DNA of 64,000 nucleotides from Magnetococcales bacterium DCbin4 (GCA_002753735.1 PEAN01000008.1:1-64000), one strand, 5' to 3'; positions 26,146 to 37,755 are shown, counted from the stretch's first letter. Notes: generated by a model from the sequence alone, not told the origin. Numbers and translations: made by a program.

Positions 26146-26880
26146 ATGAAAAAATCACACAAAATTCTCAAAATATGCTCCTCGGTTCTATTGGTTGGTT
26201 TGATCGGTTCTGAAACGGCGCAGGCGGAAGAGATGCCTGCCTGGTACTATCATTCCTGGAGGCAGTGGCATCCGCAAATTGGTAGCAGAACATTGGGGAA
26301 TGTTGGAACCCAGTTCTATTTCCCCAAGGAGGATTACGTTCCCAAGGATTCCGATGGTGATGGCGTTTATGATGAACATGATCGCTGTCCAGGTACCCCT
26401 CCTGGCGTGAAAGTAGACAAAAATGGCTGTCCACCTCATGTCGCAGAGACCATCAATCCTGATATGGACGGCGATCATGTCCTCAATGAGTCTGATGAAT
26501 GTCCCACGACTCCCAAGGGTGCCGACGTGGATGTCCGTGGCTGCTGGCGTATCGGGAATATATTATTCCCCTATGACAAATCGCTGGTCAGGGATTCGTA
26601 CAAGGCGGACCTGGAAAAGGTTTCCACCGTGATGCGTAGAAATCCAGGCGTCAACATGGAATTGGACGGTCATACCGACAGTGATGGATCCAATGCGTAC
26701 AATCAAAAGCTTTCCGAAAGACGCAATCAGTCGGTTCGTGCCCACCTGCTGAACACAGGTGTTTCCGATGGCCAGATCAATACGAGAGCATTTGGTGAAA
26801 CCCAACCGGCGGCGGACAACAGTTCCAGTGATGGACGCGCCCGGAACCGTCGGACCGAACTGATACCGTCCGTCCGTTAA
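26146..26880 (+). CDS. OmpA-family protein with TSP3-type calcium repeats
   Basis: ATG 26146 opens a signal peptide (ILKICSSVLLVGLIGSETAQA); the track start at 26092 would put extra residues before it. The 244-residue product has two thrombospondin type 3-like repeats (DSDGDGVYDEHDRCPGT, DMDGDHVLNESDECPTT), each with the Asp-rich calcium pattern and a Cys, followed by an OmpA-like peptidoglycan-binding domain (LDGHTDSDGSNAYNQKLSERR ... DGRARNRRTEL). There is no N-terminal beta-barrel, so it is probably a periplasmic or outer-membrane-associated protein that binds peptidoglycan noncovalently. It is monocistronic as far as I can see. Confidence 0.85.
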   Translation: MKKSHKILKICSSVLLVGLIGSETAQAEEMPAWYYHSWRQWHPQIGSRTLGNVGTQFYFPKEDYVPKDSDGDGVYDEHDRCPGTPPGVKVDKNGCPPHVAETINPDMDGDHVLNESDECPTTPKGADVDVRGCWRIGNILFPYDKSLVRDSYKADLEKVSTVMRRNPGVNMELDGHTDSDGSNAYNQKLSERRNQSVRAHLLNTGVSDGQINTRAFGETQPAADNSSSDGRARNRRTELIPSVR

Positions 26881-27263
26881 CCTGGAGTTCCAGGCAAAGG
26901 AGTCGTTAACTGCGGCAACCGGCATGGTCATCCGGCTCGATATCCTTCCGCAGGTAACTTCTCCTGGCAAAGGTTGCCTGGTGTTACATGGAAGAAAACG
27001 GTCATTGGAGGGTTGGGGCGCTTCAAACCTGTAGTATCATGTCAATGTAATGGGTCCACACATCAACCTCAAGGATGCACTCCATGGGTGAACAGGACCA
27101 TGCCGGTTGGTCAGGCGGATGACCGTTTCTCAAAAATTCCCGTGGCACCACCCATCCGTTGAAGGACTGGTTTCAGGCTTCCGGGGGAATGGTGCGGGGT
27201 GAAGCGATGACATGGGCAGGTGCGGATATTGAGAAGTGTTTGTAACCAAAAAGATGATGTGAA
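26881..27263. other. Intergenic, no gene recognised
   Basis: A short palindrome CCTGGAGTTCCAGG follows the ompA-like stop but has no T-tract. The remainder contains no ORF with supporting signals; the promoter of the kinase/regulator pair should lie here. Confidence 0.4.
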
Positions 27264-28910
27264 ATGAGTGAAAAACCTTTGACCCCACCCGGTGGAAACA
27301 GGAACAACCTCTTGATCCTCATCGTGGACACGGACGATGAAACCCGTCGGGGGTTGGCAAGGTTCCTTGAAAACAGCGGGTATGGTGTCGCCGTGGCTGA
27401 GGGGGGTGTCACGGCCATGATTCAGCTCTCAGTCATCCATCCTGATATCATCATCATCGATTCCGAAAGGCCGGACATGGACGGTTTTGAGGTCAGCGCA
27501 ACCATCGGACGGAAATTCCCGGAGAGGATGCATTCGATCATCATGATGGTCCCCCAGGGCTGTACCGTATCGGTCGACCGTATGTTTGCCTCCGGCGCAG
27601 AAGAGTATGTTACCAAACCCGTACATCTGATCGCACTTGGCCGTCTCATTAAAAGAAAACTTGAATATCAGGCCATGGTTCTGGCCATGCGGCTTCACCA
27701 ACCCAACAAGGAGCCGCTCCCTGCGACATGGAATGGTTCCAGGGAATTGGACAGGATTAACATGGCTCTGAACGAAAGCGAAGATAAATTCAAGTGCCTG
27801 GTGGACTCTTCGCCCGATACCATTGTGATTCTTGATCAAGTGGGCTTCGTCCATTTCATCAATCACCCACCCCCGGGACAAAGCGAAAACCTCATGGAAA
27901 AGAGACTGCTGGATATTCTGCCGGAGCAGTCCAAACCCAGATTCTTGCGAGCCATGCATGGCACGTTCACGCGGCTACAGACAGAATCATTCCAGATTGG
28001 AGGTCCAGATGGTACGTGGTGGCATGTGCGTACGGCACCCATGAAACAACACGAAAACATTTCATTACCATGGGCCATGGTCATCGTTTCCGACCGAACG
28101 CAGCAACACAATACCGAAACCAAAGCGATGCGCAATGCCCGTTTGGCCACCATTGGTGCTCTGGTCGCCAATGTAGCCCATGAAGTGAACAACCCCAACA
28201 ACGCCATTCTTCTTCAAGCCTCCTGGCTGAAAAAAACATGGCAAAATATTTTGGTACAAGTGTCGGAAAATGAAAAAATCTATGACCCAATCATGTTGGA
28301 CGGGGAAACCTTGCGTGAAATACTCGAAAAGAGTTCCGGGTTTCTTGCAGATATCGTTGGCAACAGCAGGCGCATTGGCAGTATTGTCCGCGACATGAAA
28401 CGTGTGACCAGACCTGATGATGGCATATTGCGCAATGATGTCTGCATCAAGAAGGTTCTGGATTCAGCCCTGTCCATCCTGGCCAATCCAATCCACAAAC
28501 ATACCCAATCATGTTTTGCAGAGGCGGACCCGAACCTTCCAAGAGTTATTGGCAATCCACATCAACTCGAACAGGTTTTCATCAATTTAATCCTCAATGC
28601 TTTGCAATCTTTACCGGATAGAACACGGAAGGTTCGAATTCGTGCATGGTTTGACGAAACCATACGAAAGATTGCAGTGGTGGTTGAGGATGAGGGGGAG
28701 GGAATCACTGAGGAAAACCTTGAAAAAATCTGCTTTCCCTTTTTTACCACCAAACTTGCCAAGGGTGGAACCGGCCTCGGCCTTGCGATCTGTCGGTCCA
28801 TTCTCACAAGGCATAAGAGCAGCATGGACATCAACTCTGAATCAGGTAGGGGAACGAGCATTCGGATCAATCTGACCATTTCTCCCAACCAGCCGGAAAG
28901 TGCTCCATGA
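27264..28910 (+). CDS. Sensor histidine kinase with N-terminal receiver and PAS domains
   Basis: 548 residues, no membrane segment, so probably cytoplasmic. An N-terminal receiver domain (about 10-130) keeps the acidic pair, the acceptor context IIIIDSERPDMDG and the Lys of VTKP. A PAS domain follows (about 170-285, FKCLVDSSPDTIVILDQVG). The dimerisation helix carries the phospho-acceptor His306 in VAHEVNNPNNAI, the NtrB/AtoS-like H-box, and the ATPase domain shows the N box region and [13 protein letters not shown]. The last codons overlap the next start (ATGA), so the sigma-54 regulator downstream is the cognate partner. The receiver at the front suggests input from another phosphorelay. 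Confidence 0.87.
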   Translation: MSEKPLTPPGGNRNNLLILIVDTDDETRRGLARFLENSGYGVAVAEGGVTAMIQLSVIHPDIIIIDSERPDMDGFEVSATIGRKFPERMHSIIMMVPQGCTVSVDRMFASGAEEYVTKPVHLIALGRLIKRKLEYQAMVLAMRLHQPNKEPLPATWNGSRELDRINMALNESEDKFKCLVDSSPDTIVILDQVGFVHFINHPPPGQSENLMEKRLLDILPEQSKPRFLRAMHGTFTRLQTESFQIGGPDGTWWHVRTAPMKQHENISLPWAMVIVSDRTQQHNTETKAMRNARLATIGALVANVAHEVNNPNNAILLQASWLKKTWQNILVQVSENEKIYDPIMLDGETLREILEKSSGFLADIVGNSRRIGSIVRDMKRVTRPDDGILRNDVCIKKVLDSALSILANPIHKHTQSCFAEADPNLPRVIGNPHQLEQVFINLILNALQSLPDRTRKVRIRAWFDETIRKIAVVVEDEGEGITEENLEKICFPFFTTKLAKGGTGLGLAICRSILTRHKSSMDINSESGRGTSIRINLTISPNQPESAP

Positions 28911-30346
28911 ATCCGTCGATAACCCAACCCGTCACCGTTCTGTTGGTGGATGATGAACAGGGAATTCTCCTGGGTGCCCAAAGTATTCTTGTGAGTGCCG
29001 GCATCATGCACGTGGAGATTCTGGAAGACAGCAGGCGCCTGATTCCCTTTCTGGAATCCACCGAAGTGTCGATTCTCATCCTGGACCTGTTCATGCCAAA
29101 CGTCTCCGGGACGGAACTTCTCCCGGAAATCCGCAGAAGATTTCCCGACATCGCCATCATCATCATGACCGCTTCCATGGAAGTGGAAACGGCAGTGGCT
29201 TGCATAAAGGAAGGCATTTTCGACTATCTGGTCAAACCCGTGGAGATGGACCGCCTGCTCTCAATTGTGAAAAAAGCATTGGAATTGACCTCCATGCGTA
29301 TGGAGGTGTTGGCTCTGAAACGCTCTCTTCTTTCTCCACAATCCGCTTCTGGTGAAGTTTTCAAGGAAATTGTCACCCAGAGCAGGAAAATGGAGGCCCT
29401 TTTCCAATACATGACGGCCACTTCCGTTACCAATGAGCCCATTTTGATTCTGGGTGAGACCGGAGTGGGTAAAGAGATGATTGCCAATGCCATTCATGAA
29501 CTCAGTGGGCGGCAGGGGAAGTTTGTGACCATCAATGTTGCCGGACTCGACGACACTGTTTTCACTGACACCTTGTTTGGACACAAAAAAGGATCCTTTA
29601 CCGGCGCTGTTCAGGCAAGGGAGGGGATCATCGCAAAAGCCAGGAATGGAACCTTGTTCCTGGATGAAATTGGTGACCTTTCGGAGCTTTCCCAAGTCAA
29701 ACTCCTCCGTGTTCTCCAAGAACATGAATATTATCCCATGGGGTCGGACCTGCCAATAAGGACCAATGCCCGCATCATCCTGGCAACCAATCTCGATCTG
29801 AAGAAAAAAATCACGCAAGGGAAGTTCAGGGCTGATTTATATTACCGCCTATCGGTTCACGAAATCGAAATTCCTCCTTTGCGGGACCGAAAAGAAGACA
29901 TTGTACTTTTGACGAACCACTTTTTGGAGTTGGCATCCCGAGCGATGGGAAAGCCGGTACCCACCCCTCCCAAAGAACTGTTTTCACTGCTCATGACATA
30001 TCATTTCCCAGGCAATATCCGTGAGTTGCGTGCCATGGTATTTGATGCGGTGGCCCAGCATGGGTCGCGCATGATCTCCATGAAACATTTCCGCAAGCTG
30101 ATCGACCGGTCACGGGGAAATAACCCATCCAATGAAGATGCATTGCAAAACGACCAGGAGACACCCTCATTTAAGAAGGTGCTGTTTCCAGGAGAATGTC
30201 CCACTCTGAAGGATGCTGAGTGGTATTTGATCCAGGAGGCCCTGCGACGTAGCAACAACAATCAAAACTTGGCGGCCAACCTTCTCGGTATTTCCCGTCA
30301 GGCACTGAATCATCGCCTTGCCCGAAAATTCCCATTCAAGACCTGA
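28907..30346 (+). CDS. NtrC-family sigma-54-dependent response regulator
   Basis: 479 residues with three parts: receiver (acceptor Asp60 in LILDLFMPNVSG, Lys in LVKP), AAA+ ATPase with Walker A GETGVGKEMIANAI (about 183) and the sigma-54 contact loop GSFTGA (about 229, Ser in place of the usual Ala, a common variant), and a C-terminal Fis-type helix-turn-helix (NNNQNLAANLLGISRQALNHRL). It activates sigma-54 promoters when phosphorylated. Translationally coupled to the kinase by ATGA overlap. I could not find a convincing GG-N10-GC sigma-54 promoter nearby by eye, so its targets are unknown. Confidence 0.9.
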   Translation: MNPSITQPVTVLLVDDEQGILLGAQSILVSAGIMHVEILEDSRRLIPFLESTEVSILILDLFMPNVSGTELLPEIRRRFPDIAIIIMTASMEVETAVACIKEGIFDYLVKPVEMDRLLSIVKKALELTSMRMEVLALKRSLLSPQSASGEVFKEIVTQSRKMEALFQYMTATSVTNEPILILGETGVGKEMIANAIHELSGRQGKFVTINVAGLDDTVFTDTLFGHKKGSFTGAVQAREGIIAKARNGTLFLDEIGDLSELSQVKLLRVLQEHEYYPMGSDLPIRTNARIILATNLDLKKKITQGKFRADLYYRLSVHEIEIPPLRDRKEDIVLLTNHFLELASRAMGKPVPTPPKELFSLLMTYHFPGNIRELRAMVFDAVAQHGSRMISMKHFRKLIDRSRGNNPSNEDALQNDQETPSFKKVLFPGECPTLKDAEWYLIQEALRRSNNNQNLAANLLGISRQALNHRLARKFPFKT

Positions 30347-31071
30347 TTTGTCGGGATCTGTGGTTTGAAGAGATGGAACGTGAGGAACAGATTCCATCCA
30401 GTTGGCATCGACCCCACACCAGGTCATTGAACCGACGGGGTCAAAGCCACCAATGGCATGTAGGAACTGTTGCCAGCTTGACTTCCTTTTGGAACTTTTA
30501 TCCATGGTTGGGGATGATGCAAACCCTCATCATGGCCGTTGGAACCATTCCGGCTGTTTCAACTCCCCTTCATGAAATTCCTTCTCACCTGGATTCTTTT
30601 CCGTTCCATGACCTGGTCCCGAAACTGACAATGATCCCAATGGGTGTGACAAATACCCGTTCTATGGCATTCTCCAGGTATTCCATAACCAACTGTTTCA
30701 ATGATCAACATGAATCCACCTTCCTGTCCTGCTGTTGGAGAACAGGTCGTTTGATTGCATGTATTGGATCCCGCAATCCCCTTACGATAATTCATAAACT
30801 ATTGTTATAACTATAAAATAAATGAAATGTGGGCCAAGGTGTGCGATATGTTGTGGCAGGAGCGTTTCGATACATTTCAGGGTATCCGGTCTTTTGGTCC
30901 GGGTTCAAATCATCCGAACTCAGTCGGCGCATATTTGATCTTGAATGATACACAAGATACTCAAGCAAGATGTCGATGTCATGATCTTTTTGATCGGTGA
31001 TTTACTTCTCATCATGGGCCGATTCCATATTCTGCACTCGGGGTTGACCATGCATCGTATGGTTTGAACAA

Positions 31072-31138
31072 GGCTCTTCTAGCGTTAAATGCGGGTAAAC
31101 ACATTATTTCACTGTGATATTATGATTTTAAATTGATT
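31072..31138 (-). repeat. Dispersed repeat C, copy 2
   Basis: Inverted relative to 23470-23536, with about 59 of 67 bases identical by eye; ends at GGCTCTTCTAGCGTTAAATG on the plus strand. Confidence 0.65.
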
Positions 31139-31142
31139 ATTG

Positions 31143-31186
31143 AAAAAAAAGGGGGTCTGGGGAATTGCCCCCAGACCCCTTTTTTA
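31143..31186. terminator. Strong bidirectional Rho-independent terminator
   Basis: A run of 8 A, stem GGGGTCTGGGG, loop AATTG, complementary CCCCAGACCCC and a run of 6 T. It functions on either strand: after the hybrid kinase gene on the minus strand and after the sigma-54 regulator side on the plus strand. Related or broken copies lie at 6875, 38129, 38970 and 45204. Confidence 0.85.
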
Positions 31187-31220
31187 TTTCAATGATTTTT
31201 TGAATGTCAACACACCCTAA

Positions 31221-31288
31221 TGAAATTTCTTAAAATTGGCCCCTGTCGCGTCCAAAATCGGGCCGGATGGACCAATCAGGAGGGACAC
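31221..31288 (+). repeat. Dispersed repeat F, partial copy 3
   Basis: TGAAATTTCTTAAAATTGGC through GGATGGACCAATCAGGAGGG matches the last 70 bases of the copy at 54688-55041 at roughly 85 percent by eye. Confidence 0.7.
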
Positions 31289-31327
31289 CTCAACCCGCAT
31301 CAACAAAGGAGCCAACCGTCGTCGGTG

Positions 31328-34033
31328 TCAGGTTGTTTTGGACAGCAGTGACCTGGCAGGTAGGTTCCGAACCCCTTTTCCGCAACCATCCCCGGTCTTT
31401 TGCACAACCTGGTCCAACAACCGCATCGCCAATTCCACCGCCCCTTCCAATTGTTGAACCTCCAGACGCAATTGTGCCCCATCCTTGCCCTTTGTGGCCA
31501 GTGGTCCCATTTGGCTGGCATGGCGAAAAACACCCGACAAACCGTAGCTTCCCGCCAGACCGGCAAGTTCCGCAGCAATCGCCGATACTTCAGACCAGCC
31601 CCCCATTCCCATGGCGATCCGCAACCGTTCCATGAATTGAATCATCGATCTCCTGGCCGTCTGGACAAAGTCGTTCAAATAGGCATCTCCCAAATCCTTG
31701 CGAAAATCGGCCAGACGCATTTCAGCGTGGATGATGTCGGCAAGCACCTGACTGGCGCTGACAAGCGGTTCGATCCATCGGGAAATCGCCGTAAGATCCT
31801 GATGCATGCCCCCACGTTCCAGCAGGTTGGCCAAAGCGCCAACCCGTTTGGCTCCCAATTGCAGGCTGCTGCCCTTCAAGGTATGCGCCACCTCGGTCAA
31901 CCGATCCCAATTCGCATCGGTAAATGCCTGTTGGATCGCCTGGACACGTTGCGATAGAAGATTAAGGAAACATTTGACCGTTTGCTCGAAGTCCTCTTCC
32001 AGGTCTTCACCCATGGCCAGAAACATATGACGATCAAGATCGGGTACCTGGTCGGGAGTCTCCTCGACCGACTCCGATACCTTCACCCCCCCCTCCCCCA
32101 GCCAACGCAGCAAAGCCGATTGTAAACCTTTGATCTCAATCGGTTTCGTCAGATAGTCATCCATCCCCGCTTCCAAACATTTTTCTCGATCACCACTCAT
32201 GGAAAAAGCAGTCAGGGCAACAATGGGCGTCCGTGTCCCCTTTTTTTCTCCCTGGCGAAGTTTGCGACAGGCGGAAAATCCATCCATTTCCGGCATCTGG
32301 CAATCCATGAATACCAGGTCATAATGTTTCGTCTGAAACAATTCCACCGCCTGGTGACCGTTGCACGCAAAGTCGGGATGAACCCCGAACCGTTTCATCA
32401 TCCCCTGAATGACCGCACGGTTGACCGGATCATCCTCGGCGACAAGAATGTGCCGATCTGGAGAGACGATCAGACGTTCGTCACATCGATGCGGTTCCTC
32501 ACGCGTGGACGGCAGTGCCTGACCCCTCTTCAAGGGAAGGGTGACACGAAACAATGACCCCTTCCCGGGTTGGCTTTCGACTTCGATGTTGCCGTCCATC
32601 ATCCGCACCAACCGGTGGGTGATGGCCAATCCCAGGCCGGTGCCACCATATTTGCGTGCAGTGGAATGATCCGCCTGTTCGAACATGCCAAACAAACGCG
32701 AGATCTGCTCCTGGTTGATACCGATGCCGCTGTCCTGAACATGAAACCGAACCAAAGATCGGTCCCGTTCCTCCCCTGCCACCCCTGCACTCAATGAAAT
32801 CACCCCCTGAGGGGTAAACTTGACCGCATTGGACATGAGATTGAAAAGGATCTGCCGGATCCGGCTGGGATCCCCATGTACCATCTCCGGAAGCCCGGGA
32901 TCCAGTTCCAGGTTCAAGGAGACCGGCCTGTCGCGCACAAACCCCCGGGCCAGGGCAAACACCTCCTCCAACAACCCCTTCAAGCCAAAATCAATCGACT
33001 CCAATTCCAATTTTCCCGCCTCGATCCGGGAATAATCGAGAATGTCATTGATGACGGTCAGGAGGGTTTGTCCCGAAGATCGGATCACCCGGACATATCC
33101 CCGGCCCGTCTCATCCATCGGAACCTCTTCGAGAAGTTCCGCCATGCCAAGCACCCCATTGAGGGGGGTCCGGATTTCATGGCTCATGGTGGCCAGAAAG
33201 ATGCTCTTGGCCTTATTGGCCCGTTCCGCCTCTTCCTTGGCCTGATACAGCCGTTCTTCGTATCGCTTCTGGCGCGTCACATCCGAAAAGGTCCATACCC
33301 GACCCGATATTGTTCCTTCCTGAATCAGTGGCAGTGATTGTCGCTCAATGATGCGACCATCCTTGAGGAAGAGCGTATCGCTACTGTTGTCGCTGACATG
33401 GTCAAACATCTTGGATTTCGACAGCAGGAGATCGACCCGTTCCACCTGCGGTGTCATGTGGTCGATCAAGGCATCGATTGTTTCAAAATGAAAATTTCCC
33501 GACGACAGCCCCCATTGCCGGGCAAAGGCGGAATTGGTATGGGTGATCATTCCATTCTTTCCGGTCACAAGGATGCCATCCCGCGTCGATTCAAGCGTTG
33601 CCCGGAGCAGGGCCTCATCCTTCTGAATGCGCCTTCGCTGCATCTGAAGCGCCAGATGGGTCTGGATTCGTGCCTGGACGATCGCCTCACGAATCGGTTT
33701 GGTGATGAAATCGACCGCACCAAGGGCCAGTCCTTCCGCTTCATCCGCCTCGGAATCCCGGGCGGTGATGAAGATGACGCAGACATCCCGGGTGGCCGGA
33801 TCGCTGCGCAAACGTCGACACACATCGAAACCGTCCATTCCAGGCATGGTCACATCCAGCAGGACCATGTCCGGACATGGAAGGCGTCGCATCCGTTCCA
33901 GTGCCTTTTCTCCCGAGGTGGCCACTGCGATGCGGTAACGGTCTTTCAATGCCGTCCCGAGGACGTGAATGTTGTGCCGTTCGTCATCGACGATGAGAAT
34001 TTGTGCCCGGGTTTGATCCATGGTTTCCGTCAT
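31328..34033 (-). CDS. Hybrid histidine kinase: REC-PAS-HisKA-HATPase-REC-HPt
   Basis: 901 residues, no membrane segment. Order: receiver (acceptor Asp60 in [13 protein letters not shown]), PAS (about 140-255), coiled linker, HisKA with His285 ([13 protein letters not shown]), ATPase (N box [10 protein letters not shown] box GGTGLGLA), second receiver (Asp577 in [12 protein letters not shown]), HPt with His717 ([14 protein letters not shown]). The last 120 residues form another HPt-like helical bundle in which the position of His is occupied by Glu ([13 protein letters not shown]), so it should not accept phosphate. The protein can carry a complete His-Asp-His relay internally. It lies 89 bp downstream of the second hybrid kinase on the same strand, so the two may share a transcript. 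Confidence 0.9.
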   Translation of the reverse strand: MTETMDQTRAQILIVDDERHNIHVLGTALKDRYRIAVATSGEKALERMRRLPCPDMVLLDVTMPGMDGFDVCRRLRSDPATRDVCVIFITARDSEADEAEGLALGAVDFITKPIREAIVQARIQTHLALQMQRRRIQKDEALLRATLESTRDGILVTGKNGMITHTNSAFARQWGLSSGNFHFETIDALIDHMTPQVERVDLLLSKSKMFDHVSDNSSDTLFLKDGRIIERQSLPLIQEGTISGRVWTFSDVTRQKRYEERLYQAKEEAERANKAKSIFLATMSHEIRTPLNGVLGMAELLEEVPMDETGRGYVRVIRSSGQTLLTVINDILDYSRIEAGKLELESIDFGLKGLLEEVFALARGFVRDRPVSLNLELDPGLPEMVHGDPSRIRQILFNLMSNAVKFTPQGVISLSAGVAGEERDRSLVRFHVQDSGIGINQEQISRLFGMFEQADHSTARKYGGTGLGLAITHRLVRMMDGNIEVESQPGKGSLFRVTLPLKRGQALPSTREEPHRCDERLIVSPDRHILVAEDDPVNRAVIQGMMKRFGVHPDFACNGHQAVELFQTKHYDLVFMDCQMPEMDGFSACRKLRQGEKKGTRTPIVALTAFSMSGDREKCLEAGMDDYLTKPIEIKGLQSALLRWLGEGGVKVSESVEETPDQVPDLDRHMFLAMGEDLEEDFEQTVKCFLNLLSQRVQAIQQAFTDANWDRLTEVAHTLKGSSLQLGAKRVGALANLLERGGMHQDLTAISRWIEPLVSASQVLADIIHAEMRLADFRKDLGDAYLNDFVQTARRSMIQFMERLRIAMGMGGWSEVSAIAAELAGLAGSYGLSGVFRHASQMGPLATKGKDGAQLRLEVQQLEGAVELAMRLLDQVVQKTGDGCGKGVRNLPARSLLSKTT

Positions 34034-34122
34034 CCCTCGCAGGACAAAACGACCAAAAGGGAAATTGATCAGAGGTGTACCTTGGAAAAAAGATCAAGAA
34101 AAATCAAGCACTCGACCTGATG

Positions 34123-37100
34123 TCAATGCCTGACATCCTTCATGACCGATTTCAGGTCATGAACCAATATACGCGCCTTGTCGAACTCAAAGGAAAGAAT
34201 GGCGCGTTCAATCTCAGCGTACATCTCTTCATGGCGTCCTGCCAGGGATCGGTGAATCGGGAGCAGCATGTCGATGGCGGCGTAATCTTCTTCTGCCAGG
34301 AGTTCCTCCAGATGGTCCAGATGTCGGCTCATCAGGTTTTCTTCAGGTTCAGAAGGGAGAACATCCCCTTCCAAAGTCATTGTCATTGGGGAAAGGTTTT
34401 GCAACCCCTCCATGACCTCGGCATGATCTTCCCTGAAGGTGGACATGAGCAAATCATCCCATTCCCCTTTTTTCAAAATGGACTCCAGTCCGCTCAAGGA
34501 TCGATGCAACCGTTCCGCCCCCAGATTACCTGAAAGCCCCTTCAACGCATGCAATCGTTTCAATGCGCCCTCCTTTTGCCCCTTCTGCAACTGTTCGAAA
34601 ATTTCTTGCGGGGCATCCCGCCAATCCTGATGAAAGCGGACCAGGGAATGAAGCAACAGTCGACGGTCGCCGTGAACCCGCTTGAGGGCTTGCTCCAATC
34701 GGATCCCGGGAAGGTCGGTGGGAAAAATCGTCCAGGAATCCCGCTCCCGAGCAGGTTGCCTTCCTTCCGGCGGCAGAAGAAGCGGTGGTTCGGGTTTGAG
34801 CCAGCGTTCAAGTATTGTCCGCAGAAGGTCAGGATCGATGGGTTTGCTGATGAATTCATTCATTCCCGCCGCAAGGCACAACCTGCGATCTTCCTGCAGG
34901 GCATGGGCAGTCATGGCGATGATGGGAAGATCCCGGAAACGATCCTCGCGGCGTATGTTCCGAGTCGCCTCGTACCCATCCATGATCGGCATCTGCACAT
35001 CCATGAACACCAGATCCACCGCTTCCCGCCGCAACAATTCCAAGGCCAGTTGTCCATTGTCGGCCACCATGACCGTCAGGCCGACACCCTGAAGAAAACG
35101 GGTCGCCACCTCCTGGTTGATCCTATTGTCCTCGACCAGAAGAATTTTCCCTGAAAAACGCTGCGCATCGATGGCTGTCGGACCCCACCCCCCCCCGGCA
35201 TGCACCGGATTAGCTGAGAGTTCCGTTGTTCCACGTAGCGCAAGGGTAATGGTATCCAAAAGATCGGAAGGAAGCACCGGCTTGTTGAGGATTCCCGCCA
35301 AACTCAAATCCTTCGACTGTTCCATGACCTCCTCGTGGCCAAACGCGGTGACCATGATGATGGTCGGAACATGATGGGAATGTCGCGCCTTCAAACAGCG
35401 GACGGTTTCGATCCCATCCATACCGGGCATGCGCCAATCCATCAGGACGATGGCGAAAGGATCCCCGTCCGGATCGTTTTGGACCTGGGAGAACATGCGC
35501 ATCGCCTCATCTCCGGATGCCGCCGTGGCTACCCGAAAGGACAAGCTTTCAAGCATGCCGGACAGGACTTCCCGGGCACACTCATTGTCATCAACAACCA
35601 GGACGCGCAGATTACGCAACGCCTCGGAGAGAATCAGGGATTCTCCCTGCCGACCCTTTTCCCGTGCGAAGGGGAGTTCAAAAAAGAAATGACTTCCCCG
35701 CCCCGGAACGCTTTCAACCTTGATCCACCCCCCCAGACGATCGACCAATCGTTTGCTGATCGCAAGCCCCAGTCCGGTACCACCATAGGTGCGGGTATGC
35801 GAAATATCCGCCTGGAAAAACGGTTTGAAAAGACCCTCGATCTCCACTTCATTCATGCCGATGCCGCTGTCCTTGACGGAAAATCTCAAGATCACCTCGG
35901 TTGATGTCTCCTTGACGGGTTCCATCAATACCGAAACCTCTCCGCGTTGGGTGAACTTGATCGCATTTCCAATCAGGTTGGTCAGAATCTGACGTAAACG
36001 CACCGGATCACCCATGAGTCGCGTTTCGGGACTGAGGTGACATGAGATCACCAATTCCAACCCTTTTTCTTCCGCATTGCCGACAAGAAGCCTGACCACC
36101 TCGTCCAGGAGCGTCACCGGTTTGAATCCGATGTGCTCCAACCTCAGTTCATCCGCCTCGATCTTGGAGAAATCAAGGATGTCATTGATGATCCCCATGA
36201 GCGCCTGAGAAGAATTGCGAATGGTACGTATATGGTTTTTCAACAGAGTGATGGAATCGGTTTCCATGGCCAGGTGGCTCATTCCGATGATGGCATTCAT
36301 CGGGGTCCTTATTTCATGACTCATATTGGCCAGGAAAAGACTTTTTGAACGATTGGCCCGATCCGCTTGTTCCTTGGCCAACAAAAGTTCACGGGTCCGA
36401 GCTTGAACCCGTTCTTCAAGCTTTTCATTGGTCATGCGCAATGTTTCGCGAATCCGATTCTGAGTGGTTTCCTTCTCCCGTTTCATGCGGTTGATCTGAT
36501 CTGCCAGAGCCAGTGAAAACAACACCGCTTCAAACCAGCTCCCTCCCCTTCCGACCCAAAGTGTCCAATCCGAGGTAACCAGAAGTGAATGGTAGCGCAG
36601 TTGATTGACCAGATAGGATACAATGAGAACACTCCATCCAACGGCGTAGAAACGGGCCTCGCTCAATCCCTGCCTCCACAGTAGAATTCCAGCTATGGGC
36701 AGCAACAACAGCAGAAAACCGGTCATCAGTATCAAAGTGAATGCCCATTGTTTCAAACCCAAAATGGCGAACAAAATTACAATGAAATATACCAGGAAAA
36801 AAAATCGAATCAGCCAATCAAGGCGCGGCAACCTGGTTTTTGTGTTCAAGAAAGAACGACTGAACTGAATGCCTGTCATCGCCATGAGGCATGGTGTAAT
36901 CAATGGCAGATTTTCAGTCAAATAAGGAGAATCATGGTAAAGATAACGGTATCCCTCTCCAGGAATACTCAGTGTCGTAGTCATCAACCCGAACAAAAAC
37001 ATAATATACCAGAAATATGCAGGCTGCCGTGTAGACAAAAAGAGAAAGGTGCTGTAGAAAATAATAAATATGATACTCCCGTAATAGGCACCTTTCACAT

Positions 37101-37755
37101 AGCCCATGTATTCCTTGTATTCCACGAATTCGGCCGGCGTCCAAAGCCGCAATTGGGTTTCCATGGCCCCGAAGGATTCAAAAGCATAACGGATGAACAC
37201 TTCGCCCCGGGTTCCGGCGGGGAGTTCCACAGGCATGACCACGGATTCAAAAGGGATCGGGCGATCAACGAAAGGTCTGCGGTCTCCAAGGAACCAGGTG
37301 GTACGGGGTTGGGGATCCCCCTGGAGGAATAGATACAGATCCACATAATCAAGACTGGGATAAGTTGAATGGAGGATCCAGGAAACGGGCTGCTGGCCCG
37401 GATTGACCAGGGAAAGGTGGATCCAATGAGCAGCAGAAGACCGGCCCAGCAGGGTGATTTCAGAGGGATAACCCTTGAAGGCTCCCTGTGCCAACAAATC
37501 CCGGACATCCGCGAGGCTGAGGGATCGGGTGGGGTCAACCAGAATCCGGGCATGAGGGGTGGCCGCCCGCCCACCCAAAGGTTGCGTCAGATCCAAAGGG
37601 GGAGGAGACCCCCTGGTTTCGGCAAGGGCGGACAGCGGATGAATGCCCTGGAGCATGAACCACAGGACCGTCAAACCCAGGCTGATTCGGGCACGCCACC
37701 GGGTCCGAGGGGAACCGTTGAGATCCCCATTCCTTGTTGTCAGTCGTGTTGACAT
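34123..37755 (-). CDS. 7TMR-DISM hybrid histidine kinase with two receivers and HPt
   Basis: 1210 residues. A signal-like hydrophobic start ([15 protein letters not shown]), a periplasmic 7TMR-DISMED2-type sensor domain (about 70-205), seven membrane segments (about 222-420), a coiled coil, HisKA with His480 ([14 protein letters not shown]), ATPase ([13 protein letters not shown]), receiver 1 (Asp773 in [12 protein letters not shown]), receiver 2 (Asp919 in [12 protein letters not shown]) and an HPt domain with His1069 ([14 protein letters not shown]). DISMED2 domains in this class are thought to bind carbohydrate or other small ligands. The helical tail after the HPt includes another His ([11 protein letters not shown]) in an HPt-like context. 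Divergent from the OmpR-type regulator gene at 38230. Confidence 0.9.
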   Translation of the reverse strand: MSTRLTTRNGDLNGSPRTRWRARISLGLTVLWFMLQGIHPLSALAETRGSPPPLDLTQPLGGRAATPHARILVDPTRSLSLADVRDLLAQGAFKGYPSEITLLGRSSAAHWIHLSLVNPGQQPVSWILHSTYPSLDYVDLYLFLQGDPQPRTTWFLGDRRPFVDRPIPFESVVMPVELPAGTRGEVFIRYAFESFGAMETQLRLWTPAEFVEYKEYMGYVKGAYYGSIIFIIFYSTFLFLSTRQPAYFWYIMFLFGLMTTTLSIPGEGYRYLYHDSPYLTENLPLITPCLMAMTGIQFSRSFLNTKTRLPRLDWLIRFFFLVYFIVILFAILGLKQWAFTLILMTGFLLLLLPIAGILLWRQGLSEARFYAVGWSVLIVSYLVNQLRYHSLLVTSDWTLWVGRGGSWFEAVLFSLALADQINRMKREKETTQNRIRETLRMTNEKLEERVQARTRELLLAKEQADRANRSKSLFLANMSHEIRTPMNAIIGMSHLAMETDSITLLKNHIRTIRNSSQALMGIINDILDFSKIEADELRLEHIGFKPVTLLDEVVRLLVGNAEEKGLELVISCHLSPETRLMGDPVRLRQILTNLIGNAIKFTQRGEVSVLMEPVKETSTEVILRFSVKDSGIGMNEVEIEGLFKPFFQADISHTRTYGGTGLGLAISKRLVDRLGGWIKVESVPGRGSHFFFELPFAREKGRQGESLILSEALRNLRVLVVDDNECAREVLSGMLESLSFRVATAASGDEAMRMFSQVQNDPDGDPFAIVLMDWRMPGMDGIETVRCLKARHSHHVPTIIMVTAFGHEEVMEQSKDLSLAGILNKPVLPSDLLDTITLALRGTTELSANPVHAGGGWGPTAIDAQRFSGKILLVEDNRINQEVATRFLQGVGLTVMVADNGQLALELLRREAVDLVFMDVQMPIMDGYEATRNIRREDRFRDLPIIAMTAHALQEDRRLCLAAGMNEFISKPIDPDLLRTILERWLKPEPPLLLPPEGRQPARERDSWTIFPTDLPGIRLEQALKRVHGDRRLLLHSLVRFHQDWRDAPQEIFEQLQKGQKEGALKRLHALKGLSGNLGAERLHRSLSGLESILKKGEWDDLLMSTFREDHAEVMEGLQNLSPMTMTLEGDVLPSEPEENLMSRHLDHLEELLAEEDYAAIDMLLPIHRSLAGRHEEMYAEIERAILSFEFDKARILVHDLKSVMKDVRH

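Larger units (their letters stand above)
30347..31327. other. Non-coding interval with repeats and a bidirectional terminator
   Basis: Almost 1 kb without a supported gene. It contains repeat C copy 2, the strong hairpin at 31143-31186 and repeat F copy 3. ORFs 30373-30810 (+) and 30559-30795 (minus) lack ribosome-binding sites and known motifs. Confidence 0.55.

Noticed and set aside
30373-30810. 145-codon ORF after the sigma-54 regulator
   Set aside because: No ribosome-binding site and no known motif, and the surrounding DNA is repeat-rich; judged non-coding.
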